Origin: Hawksworthiomyces lignivorus
Taxonomy: Eukaryota; Ascomycota; Sordariomycetes; Ophiostomatales; Ophiostomataceae
Assembly (NCBI GenBank): GCA_002917075.1
Contig: NTMA01000087.1
Location: 112,267 to 176,266, forward strand
Length of the DNA stretch: 64,000 bases
Reading direction: 5' to 3'
In this document: positions 46,568 through 61,267 of the stretch, piece by piece
How the letters are laid out: the number at the start of each line of letters is the position of its first letter
Numbering within the stretch: the first letter of the stretch is position 1
Notes under the pieces: generated by a model
What the model was told of the DNA's origin: nothing
What the model saw: the letters and a program-made list of their open reading frames with translations, nothing else
Databases searched by the model: none
Made by a program: the position numbers and the translations under genes

Positions 46568-47331
46568 TTATACCTCTGTGGTAACCTTCGCCTTGGCATT
46601 GGTGACCTTCACTCCCAGCTGCTTTGCTCTCGCAATGATGTCGATTCTCTTTCTCGATGAGACGTTATGGGCGATCCTTAAACAGTTAGCATTGACCAAA
46701 TGCAGTTATTTGTGCAGCGAGACTGAGAGTGCTTCCTTCCTGCTCTCGGTTACCGTGCAAGTGAACTTACTCTGCGGCATATGTCCGGTTGTGCATCAGC
46801 AAAAGCTCAACATCATTGACGTTGCTGACGAGGAATGCCTTATGGCCAGAGGGTGTCACATGGCGCGTCTTCTTGTTGGAACCGAAGCCAATCTATACCA
46901 TCCAAGGAAGTAAAGTCAGTACTATACATCGGCCAATTTCTGACGGAAACAGTTCCATCAAGTTCCCTGTCCGAAAATCTATGTTCTGGAGGCGTTGGAT
47001 GACGTACCGATGGCATGACCTGGTTGCCCCGGAACCGCCGTCTAACACGGCTGTCGATACCCTTAGGTTTCCTCCAGCTCGAGTCGACACACTTGAACCG
47101 GTCGCTCTGGTGGCGGATGAAGCGCTTCGTGCCTGCAAATTCCCAAACATGTGTTAATAACGATATGGCTTTGAAGAATTATCGACGTTTTGAGGGACTT
47201 CGACTGCGCATAGAAATAATTGAGACGTCTGAACTGCCCGAAGCAGTCAATTCTAACGGTTATATAGTGGTTGGGAGAGTCAAACACGTACGCTTCTTCA
47301 CGATGGGAACGTGCTTCTTTGCGGAAACCAT
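46568..47331 (-). CDS. RPL32: 60S ribosomal protein L32 (eL32)
   Basis: Four exons, 47331-47292, 47132-47008, 46892-46771 and 46676-46568, giving 131 residues, the normal length. The spliced protein begins [18 protein letters not shown] and contains [48 protein letters not shown]-type [37 protein letters not shown] and [20 protein letters not shown]. All four exons lie in different frames, so no single ORF reveals the gene. Donors are GTACGT/GTAAGT; introns are 159, 115 and 94 nt, long for this window, as is usual for fungal ribosomal protein genes. Confidence 0.97.
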
Positions 47332-47550
47332 CTTGAAAATTAAATAAGTAAGCTTCTATCCTCGTCTTCGGGAGATCTCCAGTTGATATGAATCGTCGCG
47401 GTGCTCACTTTGTCTGGTTGTTGGTCTTGTGCTCGGTGCCTAAGATTGAATGCGAAAGGAAGAAGAACAACACTGAGCAGAATCAAAGATTTTTTTTACT
47501 ATGGCGGAGTAACAAATTTGGGGCGCCTCTCTTCTTTGTAAGGGCTTTTC

Positions 47551-47568
47551 GGTTAGGGCTCAGTCACC
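47551..47568 (-). promoter_or_regulatory. Ribosomal-protein-type promoter boxes upstream of RPL32
   Basis: GGTTAGGGCT (47551-47560) abuts CAGTCACC (47561-47568), about 220-235 bases before the RPL32 ATG, next to a long T-run (A-run on the gene strand). CAGTCAC matches the HomolD core and AGCCCTAACC resembles the HomolE/telomere-like box that S. pombe ribosomal protein genes use. The match is by motif; function here is inferred. Confidence 0.5.
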
Positions 47569-47847
47569 TTTTTTTTTTGAAATCGGGGAAAAAAAATTCA
47601 GCTACACTGAAGTGTGGGACAAACCTATTGGTCTGTAGGTGCGCCTCTTGCTTGGTAATAGTCACGTGTTATGTGGGGAACACTTGGATAGCGTTACATC
47701 TCTCGCAGCTAAGCCTATCTTCATACTCCGTACTCCGTACACGTACACGTTACGTACACGTACATGGCTTGGTCCGCTGGTCTGGTTTGTCTTAGCAGGT
47801 ATTAACGGCAGCCATCTGGTCTGTGCTCTTACTTTAATCATCTTGCG

Positions 47848-48325
47848 GTCACTGAACGCGGCCAATATTTCCACTGCCAAAAAGTCACGTCTAGCAGTTC
47901 TAGGACGATGGTCACCGTATCGGTCACAGGCATACGTAACAACATGTAAACCTTTGCATAGATACGACCGTACAATACTGAACGCATAGCCTCTAACCTT
48001 CGCCCAATTATTTATTGCTTCAGAGAGCTCATTTTGCGACCTGTACTCGCCAGTAGGAGGAGGTTCGAGAGGCTCGGGAAGAAGGCCATAAGGCCGGGGG
48101 TCTTGGAGGGAGGGAGGGCCTTCGGAAGGCAAGGAGGTGGCCATCTTTTTCTGATAAATTAGCGATATTTGGTGCTATTTCAATTCGACTATCGCGAGGC
48201 TTTGGCTTAGAATAGGGGTTCTAGTGTAGGAGGCAGAAAAACAATTGGGTGTTGCCTAATTTGGTTTAGTGTGGCAGTGGAAAAAGATTTTTTGGCAGTG
48301 GAAATATTGGCCGTCGTCACTGAAC
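47848..48325 (-). mobile_element. Mutator-like (MULE, Hop-like) deletion derivative with TIRs and 10-bp target duplication
   Basis: A direct repeat GTCACTGAAC lies at 47848-47857 and again at 48316-48325. Between them, 458 bases start and end with an inverted repeat: GGCCAATATTTCCACTGCC and following A-run at 47860-47883, and its complement at 48288-48312. A 10-bp target duplication is typical of MULEs (8-11 bp). Inside, on the minus strand, lies the N-terminal FAR1-like domain of a Hop-type transposase, then the opposite TIR follows at once. The catalytic DDE part is absent, so the element is non-autonomous. TIR arms are near-identical, suggesting a fairly recent insertion. Confidence 0.7.
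47884..48144 (-). pseudogene. Truncated MULE transposase: N-terminal FAR1-like DNA-binding domain only
   Basis: From an ATG at 48144 the reading frame gives MATSLPSEGPPSLQDPRPYG, then SQNELSEAINNWAKVRGYAF and VVTYACDRYGDHRPR. Spacing of NWAKVRGYAF and YACDR matches the FAR1-like N-terminus of fungal Hop/MULE transposases. After about 85 residues the frame runs into the terminal inverted repeat and then into flanking DNA until 47662. Most of the zinc-binding module and all of the transposase core are missing. Confidence 0.55.
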
Positions 48326-48447
48326 TCTCGCGCTGTGCGGCTTAGGCGTGAGGGTTATGGACCATTGCGGAAACTATCATAAACTCGGCCTTGCACTTTG
48401 TTTCTCATTTCTTGCATAGCTCCTATGTATCGATATTCCATACAGCC

Positions 48448-48475
<28 letters not shown>
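48448..48475 (+). repeat. Run of 28 adenines
   Basis: Uninterrupted A tract in an intergenic region, 120 bases beyond the MULE derivative. It could be slippage-expanded sequence or the tail of a retro-inserted copy; no element body is recognisable upstream. Confidence 0.85.
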
Positions 48476-48479
<4 letters not shown>

Positions 48480-49236
48480 GCCCTTCCAGAGGAACAAAAC
48501 TATCTTGCTTGCTCTATGGCCTGCGGCTCTTTTACATTACTGTGGAAGTTAGATGCGTTTAGCTTGCTTGCGCAGAAGGTTCTTATTGAGCTATAAGATA
48601 AACAATCGTCTCAGCATGAGGTTGCTTCAACATCCAACTTCGTATTACAATAGTATCTGCCATTGCATAACAATTGTAGGAGGGATTTCATTGTTTATTG
48701 CTCTAGGTGTCGGGGACGAGTAAGAGGTGACTGTAGGAGGCGTTCTTGCTGTGGAAATAGGCTAAGATCACAATGCCCAGAATAAAAGAAAAAAGTTAAC
48801 TGAGCGCCGATTGAAAACCCCGGGGAGTGGGACGGAAGAGTCTTATCAGCCGTCAATAAATCATTTGTTATATTGATTGTCCAAGCTTCATACTTCTTAT
48901 TGGGGAGTGGCCGATGCACAGTCTGGCAGCCTAATTACATCGGTATAAGTACATAATAGATTGAACTATACGAGAGGAAGCGTCATCTTTCAACACAAAT
49001 CCGTTGTTTGACTCTGAGCAGGCTAACTCCCTGGCACATAATAGGGTAGATATGCTCTGACTTTGGAAGATGCAATATAATAGATCAAAATGGAATGACG
49101 GGACGAAATGGTTGAGTACAATAAATACGCATGGCGACCCGGATCTCGTGTATTGTAAGCGACCCGGTCTACACCAGACAAACGAACTGTTCTTTTTTTC
49201 ACTCGAAACAGTGTACCTTCTCGACAAGATTCTGTC
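48476..49236. other. Intergenic upstream of the GGPPPW secreted protein
   Basis: 761 bases with no supported ORF; 48931-49431 (minus) is an unlikely ORF. A T-run and purine stretches precede the ATG at 49237. Confidence 0.4.
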
Positions 49237-51152
49237 ATGGCTCCGTTTTGGGGGCTTATCGGAATTTCTGCAGCCTTGTTGGGTCTGTCCGTCAAGGCTG
49301 TCGACGTCTCTGATAATGGATGCCTCTCCACCGGCATTGGCTTCACGAATGGTGGCTCTTATCTCATCGACGTGAATTCGCAGGGAAACTTCAGCTTCGT
49401 CTCCCAATTCTCTGGTAAGAAGTCGAGGCATTTGATTGTTTTTTTTTCTTCCCTAGCTATTGGCTTCTCTAGCTCGTCGCCATGCCTTGGAAACCATGGA
49501 GGCTGACAAAATGGAAGGCAACTGCAGCGACTTCACTGTCACACCGATGCTCAAAGATCCAGCGGACAATGAGTATGTCTGTACCTCGATCCAAACATCG
49601 GCCGATGGATCGCAACAAATATCTACATGGTATCGCATATGCCCCTGCCGGATTAGTGAAATAATATACCAGCGCAAACAAGTGTACAATTCTAACTCCT
49701 TCACCAGCGATATCCCTTATTCTTCCATGACTTCGGGAGGCTGGGAGATTATCATAATTGCACCATATCTTGACTGGGTTAATGTGCGATCATTTAACCT
49801 GACTGCTGGAATACCGTCGACGATTACAACAGTGGTGAGTACCTGTGCGTCACTTTTGCGTCAGAAGCAATGAACAGATAGGGTAACTAATAGTACATCA
49901 ACCCAGGTTACTCCCACCGTTGTTGTCGGGGTCACCGTGACACCGTCGCCAACAAGTATGCAAAGAACCTGGTGTGCTTTCTTGGTGTTTCCAACAAGCC
50001 TGAGTAGGGTTTCTGATACTGATTTTAACAGCAATTGTTTCTACGATAAAAGAAACGCACGCTTCCACGTTGCTTGCATCGACAACTGCATCTCGCTGCA
50101 TATCTTCGACCATCACCGTCACTAGCCAGCTTCGCGCCTCCACGACCGTTATTAAGACTACTGTAATCGAATATAAACCCGCATCTACTACTGTTACTAG
50201 CGAAGCTACCATAACTAGCACGCTCACCGCGTCATGTAAATACAAAGAAACCAGCACCCCAGCACAGCCAGACTACTCCGTGGGTGGACCAGTCACCATA
50301 GGAGACTGCGTCGTTGGTCCGCCTCCATGGATAGTTCATGGAAAAGGAAAGGGGGGCCCACCACCATGGATTGGAAGGGGCGGAGGCCCGCCCCCATGGA
50401 TTACCGGTGGTGGACCACCACCATGGGTGACCGGAGGAGGTCTTCCGCCCTGGGCGTCGTGTTCATCACACAGTAAACGTCATGCAAGACGGACCGGTGC
50501 GTAAATCTGCGTCGGAATAGGACATGGATTCCGCAGATGGGAAACAAAAAAATATTGGAGAGCATGATCGTGAGTCAATGCTGCAAAGCAGAGATTTTGC
50601 TAACTCCTTAAAGTTCAAGCGACAGATGCAATAGCAGCCTGGACGATAACATTACCAGAAACTACTTATACTGTTACTGTCACATCAACAAGTCTCCTAC
50701 CAGTACCAACTTTGACACAATATAGTAAGGGAGCAGTAAGGAAGCACGGTTCAGTAGAGAAGATATGGAAAGCTGATTTCTTGTCACAGGGGTTACCACA
50801 GAGACATCCACCGTGTAAGCTGCGCCATCGACGTCTCAAAAATTCAAGGATTCTTAGACTAACTTCTGTTTTCAGGATTCCTATAGCGCAAACGGTGTGC
50901 ACAAATGGTCTAAAGGCTACAGAGACGGTGACTGCACCGGGACCAAAACTCACTCTCGTCAGCTTGGTGCCTGTAATCAGCCAATCCACTGGAACGGCAT
51001 ATGTGACGTGAGTCGCCTCCCAGGACACCCAGAAGCGCGACGGCGAACTAATAGAAAATTGAGGTTGCAGACAAACAGAATTCACAATAGTAGACGACAT
51101 GGTAGCTGCAACAGCATGCTGGCAGGCTGGCGGGTCCTTCGGCGTTTCTTGA
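49237..51152 (+). CDS. Secreted Thr/Ser-rich protein with tandem GGPPPW repeats, unknown function
   Basis: Nine-exon model: 49237-49414, 49473-49629, 49708-49834, 49907-49955, 50032-50496, 50614-50724, 50790-50814, 50876-51007 and 51071-51152, 441 residues. A signal peptide (MAPFWGLIGISAALLGLSVKA) precedes a Cys-containing domain (GNCSDFTVTP, EYVCTSIQTS, QISTCDIPYSSM), similar in layout to fungal secreted proteins of unknown function. Thr/Ser-rich stretches (TPTVVVGVTVTPSPT, TTVIKTTVIEY) look O-glycosylated. Residues 266-309 repeat GPPPW(I/V) four times, then LPPWAS, separated by Gly-rich spacers. More Thr-rich sequence (TLPETTYTVTVTSTS) and an end ATACWQAGGSFGVS follow. No GPI signal. Exons 1-5 are well supported; a shorter form stopping at 50504 is possible if intron 5 is retained. 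No function is claimed. Confidence 0.65.
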
Positions 51153-51974
51153 GGTTGAATACGGCCCTCTCTAGAACATGACTTATCCGACGTTGAAGAT
51201 GCCATGGCTGCGTAAACTTCCTCATACATATTGGAATTTGATTTAATATATTAGACTATGTTTCTTACAATCACTATTTAGTTATAATATGTTGTGCAAA
51301 TACCGAAGGGGAAGAGGATAAGTGTGAACGACATGTGTTAGGGTATCCCACAATGAGTTGTCGAAGCTGCCTTGTATCAACACCACGTTCACAGAATATT
51401 TGCACTGTATAAAACCAGAGGACTCAGCCCTCAAGCACTACCTTCGACCTAGTTTCCCTCTAATAACCTTCACTGCATACTCCATAGATTCAATATTGAT
51501 GCAGATATCACGAACTTGATGTGTTTATTAATAGAGTATGACCTACCCCGTGCTGTTGAGTTGGGAACTGTGTGGATGAAACTCATTTACTGTATATATC
51601 GCACTGTGACTACCCCTTACTAAAAGGTTTAGCCACAGACTACCGTAGACACAGTTATCTCTCCTTTTTCAATTAACAATCTGCTCACCTGAACTCAACA
51701 CGTGCTGTATCCACATCTATTGTGAGCGACAAACACTCACGTTGCCATATTAGCCCAAGCTCCGAAGTATGCATTGAATATTACACGTAAATACTGCACG
51801 TGATATGTTTATGTATGTAACATAACTACAGTATAGACTGCCCCGCAGTGGTATGCTTATCTTATCAAGCTGTGGGAGATTCAGCTGTCTGCTTGCACTT
51901 CTAGAGCATCATTGAATGAGCGAAACTGGCAGTGCACAGTTCTTCCCCGGAAGTAAACAAGCCACTATACTGAA
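51153..51974. other. Intergenic upstream of CSN5
   Basis: 822 bases, AT-rich, no supported ORF. Confidence 0.4.
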
Positions 51975-53156
51975 ATGGAGTCGGCATCAGACACTTGGGG
52001 CGGAGGTAAGACAATAGATTTCTGCATCCTCTTTTGCGCTTAATCCTGGCCGTATTTGATAATAGAAAAGGACGCGAAGCTGATGAGATTTTGCTACCTG
52101 AAAGGAGTGTACAGCAGGGTCGACCCAGTTCGCGATGCACTCTACAACTACGATGCCGAGGCTCAGAAAACAATAAATTCAGAAAAACCCTGGGTCCGAG
52201 ATCTAAATTATTTCAAATCTGTGCGGATCAGCGCCATTGCCTTAATTAAGATGGTTATGCACGCTCGTTCTGGCGGATCTATCGAAGTCATGGGATTGAT
52301 GCAAGGCTACGTTGATGGAACTGCGTTGGTCGTGACAGATGCTTTCCGGCTCCCGGTAGAAGGAACAGAGACTCGCGTAAATGCACAGGATGAAGCAAAT
52401 GAGTATCTGGTTGAGTACCTGAAACTATGTCGTGATCAGGGGCGGATGGAGAACGTTATCGGCTGGTACCACTCTCACCCCGGTTACGGCTGCTGGCTCA
52501 GTGGGATAGATGTAGGTACCCAGGCGATGCAGCAAACATACAACGACCCTTTTGTTGCTGTGGTTGTCGATCCCGACAGGACGATCAGTGCTGGGAAGGT
52601 TGAGATTGGTGCTTTCAGGACATACCCGGAGAACCACAAAGCAGCGGAGAGTAACGCAGCAGCAACTACAGCAGACGGGTTCCAGACGGTTCCGTTGAAT
52701 AAGGCGGACGATTTTGGTGCACATTCAAGTCGGTATTACAGCCTGGAGATTGAGCACTTTAAGAGTTCGTTGGATGCACACCTACTCGATCTTCTCTGGA
52801 ACAAGTATTGGGTACAAACCCTCTCCCAGAGCCCGCTGCTCACGAACCGCGACTATGAAAATAAGCAAATTCTCGACCTTGGGCACAAGATCAAGGAAGT
52901 AACCACCACCATACAACGAACTGGCCGCGGTGGCGGACAAGCTGGTGGCGTTGGGATGGGGCCGGCCTACAGTAATGGTGGACCAACCGGAAGAGCAATA
53001 CACCAGGCCGCAGAGAAAGTCGAGCGGAATAGTAAACTCCTCGCAGCAAGAGAAAGATCTGGACTCTTAGCTGGTGATATCAAGGCCAGGGTCTTTGATG
53101 TCGGCATTACGCCTAGTGGTGACACCGTCGCCGAGACTGATATTGAGACCGATTGA
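51975..53156 (+). CDS. CSN5: COP9 signalosome subunit 5, JAMM deneddylase
   Basis: Two exons, 51975-52005 and 52066-53156 (60-nt intron, GTAAGA...AATAG), giving 373 residues. The N-terminus [20 protein letters not shown] is followed by [25 protein letters not shown] and [16 protein letters not shown], the start of the MPN+ domain. The metal motif is complete: [14 protein letters not shown], with His at about 146 and 148 and Asp at 159, plus the upstream Glu in IEVMG. It therefore should cleave Nedd8 from cullins as the catalytic COP9 subunit, which in filamentous fungi affects development and light responses. The C-terminal helices ([17 protein letters not shown]) bind other subunits. The tail is acidic ([10 protein letters not shown]). 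Length fits (about 330-370). Confidence 0.96.
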
Positions 53157-53389
53157 CAGCGTACCTGGGAACGAAAAATCGGTGCCGTTACTTCCCTGCA
53201 GAAAGTTGTTGACGGAAATTCGGGGAGGAAACGGCTTGCAAGCGATATTCAGGAGCAGTTGAAAAGAGTCCACACACCCTGAACGCAGAATAAATGGATA
53301 TACTGGCAGAAATACTAGTCTTCAGCGAGGAACAAAATAGCAGTTCGAAATATTTATCCTAGACTGATAGAAGAACTAGTACATCGTTT

Positions 53390-56229
<2,840 letters not shown>

Positions 56230-57743
56230 ATGGACAATGGCGGCTCCAGCATGACTCCCGACGAGGAGGAAATCGACCTTTATGGTAAGAAATGCATTGC
56301 AGCAAAATGAGAAGGCAACGACCAGAGGCGAATGAGGAAAGGTAATGAATATCTACTAAATTTTGCAAAGAGCTTCTCGGAGTGGAAAAGACAGCAAGCC
56401 CAGCCGAAATTAAGAAGGCGTACAGAAAGGTGAGACTGCAACTCGCCTTCTCCGAAACTACAGTATATAAACTTGTGGACTTTGGTTGTTGACCATGCAA
56501 TTCCGACTAGGCCGCTCTTCAGCATCATCCCGACAAAGTTCCCGAGGAACGGAGGACCGAGTCAGAAGCAAAATTTAAAGCAGTCACACAAGCCTACGAA
56601 ATTCTACGCGACGAAGATAAGCGACAGCTCTACGACCAATATGGAATGGCCGCCTTTGATCCTTCTCGTGGAGGGCCAGGTGATGCAGGCGTTGACTTGA
56701 ATGACATGCTCGCTCAGATGTTTGGAATGAATGTCGGCGGCGGCGGCGGCGGCGGCCAGAGGCGTCCCCGGAAAGGCCGAGACGAAGAGCAGCAGTATAA
56801 GGTTACCCTTGAAGAGCTCTACAAAGGGAAAACAGTCAAGTTCGCCGCAAACAAACGTGTTGTCTGCAGTCAGTGCAAAGGATCCGGCGCCAAGGACAAA
56901 GTGAAGCCGCAACAGTGTGACCGCTGCAAAGGCACAGGTGTACGAGAAGCCTACCGGCAGATCGGCCCAGGTCTCATCCGGCAGGAAATGCTGCCCTGTG
57001 ATCATTGCGAAGGGTCAGGGATGTATTACAAGGAAAAGGACCGCTGTAAAAAGTGCAAGGGAAAGAGAACCGTTGAGGAAACCAAAGCCTTGGAGATTTA
57101 TATCCCTCGGGGGTCGATGCATGGAGAGCGAATTGTACTCGAAGGGGAAGCGGACCAGTTTCCAGACCAGATTCCTGGCGATATTGTCTTCACTTTGGTA
57201 GAAGAGCCTCATGAGACGTTTACTCGCGTTGGGAATGACCTATCAGCAGATCTCAATGTGACGCTGGCGGAGGCTCTCACTGGGTTTTCACGCGTTATTT
57301 TGAAGCATCTCGATGGCCGGGGTATTCATATCAACCACCCCAGGGGCAAAGTTCTCCGGCCCACAGAGGTCCTGAAGATTCCTGGGGAAGGTATGCCTTT
57401 GAAGCGAGGTGATGTAAAAGGCGATCTCTACCTCACTGTGAAGATCGGATTCCCCGAAGACGGCTGGCTTGGGAATGACGACGAATATGAGGCAATACTA
57501 AAGATTCTACCGCCTCCAAGCCCCCCGATACTTGCCGACGAGGTCGATGAAGTTGAATACGAGGAGAACGTAGATATTGAGCAGGTAAGCCAATGAACAT
57601 CTCACCTCCCTGTGTTTGCCGATGCCTAATAGCTGACATGATCTTAGATGGGTGCTCGCTCCGGAGATCCTCGGTTTGGGAGCATGTGGGAGGATGCCGA
57701 TGACGATGACGAGCAAGGTGCCCCCCAATGTGCGACGCAGTGA
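56230..57743 (+). CDS. Type I Hsp40 (DnaJ) co-chaperone with CaaX box, Xdj1/Ydj1-like
   Basis: Four exons, 56230-56284, 56371-56429, 56511-57584 and 57648-57743, giving 427 residues. The J domain (IDLYELLGVEKTASPAEIKK, then AALQHHPDKV) carries the HPD motif at about 44-46 that stimulates Hsp70 ATPase. A Gly-rich stretch (seven Gly) follows. Four zinc-finger repeats are seen: CSQCKGSG, CDRCKGTG, CDHCEGSG and CKKCKGKR; the last is degenerate. Two C-terminal substrate-binding domains follow. The last four residues, CATQ, form a CaaX box as in Ydj1 (farnesylation; membrane attachment). The N-terminal extension before the J domain (MDNGGSSMTPDEEE) differs from Ydj1 and resembles Xdj1-type proteins, so the exact orthologue is uncertain. 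The last exon, supplying WEDADDDDEQ and CATQ, needs splicing of a 63-nt intron. Confidence 0.93.
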
Positions 57744-60700
57744 AGAGGTGCTTACTCCGTAGATGGGATGCAAACATCTCACTGGTATGTGCTGGATCCG
57801 GCTAACTGGACTGTATTGCGGATCTACATTTTTTACAAAGTTCTTTGTACTCTTTGTTCAGGGTAATACATGCATGCATAGTAGGGCAGGTATAGGATTC
57901 CGTCTAATGAGTCATGACATCATAAAGACAAAGACAAATTAACTCATACGATAAATGCCTCTAAGACATAAAAGCTATAATTATAGAGTATTGCTTGCTG
58001 CTTTCATAATTTAACTCTCTTATACTTCATATATATCTCGGAGTTCCTAAAACATTAACTCTACTGTAAAAGAACAACTATTCTAATACTAATTTTACAA
58101 TAAGAATTTACACTTAACATTATTTTTACTATAAAACATTGAATTCATAGAATAGTTCCATGTAATAAAGAATTATTTATATTTAAAGTAAAAGATTTAA
58201 TTTAATTTTTTGGTGTTATAATAATTATACACTAATATCTTCAGTTAGTATTTTTGATATACGACGTGAAGGTTTCCTACTGAACTTACTATATAATAAA
58301 AAAATCGTTAATTAAACACATAGTACTTGAATCCCCCAACACTAATGTGTATTAAAGGTAATATAATATTGATCAAACTTGTTATAAGTATATCCTTAAT
58401 AATTTTAACATTGTTCAAATATAAATTATATATATTTAACCTTCACAGAACTGAAAAATAATACATATAATTTCTATATCATAATATTATATTAATAATA
58501 ATATATTAATTTTTATATACAAAAATATTTTTATAGCTAAGAAAATAATATAATAAAAGATTATAATATAATTTAAAATAATTTAAAATAGATAAAAGTT
58601 ATCAAGTAATAATACTTAAATTTTAACTATAAATAATTTCTACTAATATAATTAAATTAAATATATCAATTATATTATAGAAATTAATTTGTTAATGATT
58701 ATTAATTAATATTAATATTAATATTAATTTAATATATAAAATATTATTGTTTAATATTATTTATATTTAAAAATTATTTTAAAAAAGAATATAATTAAAT
58801 ATTATAATTAAATATTATATATCGTTTTATAGTTTAATTACTTTAATTTATAACTATATAATAATAAATATTATATAATTAAACGAGTTCGAGTAAATAT
58901 GTAATTTAATTATATATAATTTAAAAAAATTTAATATTTAAGTATAAATATATTTAAATATTTATTAAATATTTTTTATTAATTTATTCTTTTATAAAAA
59001 TCAGGTATAAATTTAATTAATTATTAGGTTAAAACTATAATTAAATATAATTAAAAAAATGAAAAAAATTTATTAATATTAAGTTTAAAAAATTATTATT
59101 TAAATTTAAAATATTTAAAATTATAATTATAATAATTAATTTATAATAATATTATATAAATAATATTATAAATAATAATACATTTTATTAATTTCTTTAA
59201 GACTAAATATAATAATTTAATAAATAAAAAATTTATGTTTAAATTATTTTGAATTTAAAAAAATTTAAAAAAAATTATTTAAATTAATAAATTTATAAAT
59301 CATTAATAAGTAATTATACATATCAAAAAATAAATTTATAATGAGTTTATAAAAATTATTTCAACTTTAAATAAATATATTATAGTTAGAAATTTTAAAT
59401 TAATTTTTTAAATATTTTCAAAACTTTAACTAAAATTAAAATTATTTAATAATATTTATTAAAAAAACCCTTTTTTTATTGATAATAATAATATAAAAAA
59501 AACATATATATTAAGTTTTTCGGTCGTCTACTATTTTCGAACGTTGTCTTTTACGATCGGAACTTTGATCGATAATGAATCTTATTATCTTACATTATAG
59601 ATGATTTCAAACTATGGAAACTTGATTTCAAAAGTTTTACGTTTTATATATAAAAGGATCTTAAAATAAATAGATAATTGATCGGAAAAGAATCAGTAAG
59701 TTGAAGTCTTTCGATCCTTAACCCTTAAGAATTAACTATTGTTCCTCAATCTTGTCATATATTGTGAGTCGTAGATTATTCTTTTATAAATAAATATAAG
59801 ATAATAATTATATACTTTTCTCTTTTAAAAATTAAATTTATTAATTAATCATTTATATTAAGAAATTATATAATAAATTATATATAATAGTAAAAGTTAT
59901 TAAATTTACTTTTTTTAACTTAAATATAATAAATATACATTAAGTTATTATTTAATTTTTAATTTAAAAATATATATTTAATAAATACCTAAGAAGAAAT
60001 AGAGATTATAATAATAACTATAAAAAAATAAAAATAAGGTAAAAGTAATAAAAGTAAAAGACATTTTAGAGATATAAAAAGAATTACAAAAAAATTAAAT
60101 AAATTAAATAAATTAACAATATATATATATATATATATAATTATTATTATTATTACTATTATTATAATTTATTTATTTATTACAATATTTGATTAACATT
60201 GTAACAGTGTTTATTTCGAGAAAAGTTTACTGATTTAAATTTTAAACAATTAAGATTGAATAAATATAAAAATAATAAAAATTAATTTTATTATTTTAAT
60301 ATTAAAATATTTCCAATATATGAAATTCATTTATTTTTATTATATTCTTTAATGAATAATAAAATAGTTTTATAAAAACTTCTAATTATACTTTAATGTT
60401 TTATTTTTAGTATTTACTTTATTAATACCTTTTATATTTATTATAATTATATATTATTTACTTAAAATTTTAAATTATGTATTAATTGTAAATTATTTAT
60501 GTTTTAAAATTTTCTGAATTAGTACTTAAAAATTAACTAATATAATAATAAAATAATTACTTTTTATTTTAAAACTTAATTTTTTATATTTAATATTTTT
60601 ATTTCACTTCATATTATTTATCGTATATAAATCTTTGAATTACTGAATTTATAAATAAATCTCATTTTTAATAATATTGAGTTTTTTTAATTTACTAATA

Positions 60701-61267
60701 ATATTATTATTAATTAAAAAGATAATTTTTATGAATTATTAAATAATAGAAATAATAAACTATATATATTTTAGATTAAAATATTTTTATATAAACTCTT
60801 AAATAATCGTAGACTTAAATTTATTAAATAAAATAATAATTAATAGTTTAAATTTTTTATTAATAACATATTATATTAGACTTAATTATTAAATTAAGTT
60901 AATTATTAAATTTATAAAAAACAATTATTAGTGATTAATTTATTGTATTAATCATAATTATTTTTTTTAAAAATACTTATTTCTTTATATATAAGTAAAT
61001 ATTTTATTTTATAAATGTAATATATTATTTCAAGAATTATAAATTAAATAATTTATAATGTAAAAAGACATATTTCTAATAATAATAATAAATAAAATTC
61101 AATAATTTTTAATTTATAATTTTTTAAATTGTTTTTCATTTTTTCTTTATTATTATAATAGTATTGAAGGGAATATTTTATCTACAAGTCCGGTGAGTTT
61201 TAACGAGACTCTTTTTCGGTTAAACGAGGTATTTTTGAACTTATAAAGATAATCAATTTGAAAACAA

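Noticed and set aside
47388..47795. 135-codon plus ORF upstream of RPL32
   Set aside because: It spans homopolymer runs and the probable RPL32 promoter, and has no domain resemblance.
51000..51011. TGA at 51009 as the end of the GGPPPW protein
   Set aside because: A GTGAGT donor overlaps this stop and a CTAAT branch plus TTGCAG acceptor follow, allowing a natural continuation; the stop form remains a possible retained-intron variant.
60118..60175. AT dinucleotide run and TTA triplets as a possible origin or centromere core
   Set aside because: The whole block is AT-rich; nothing distinguishes this stretch from its surroundings.
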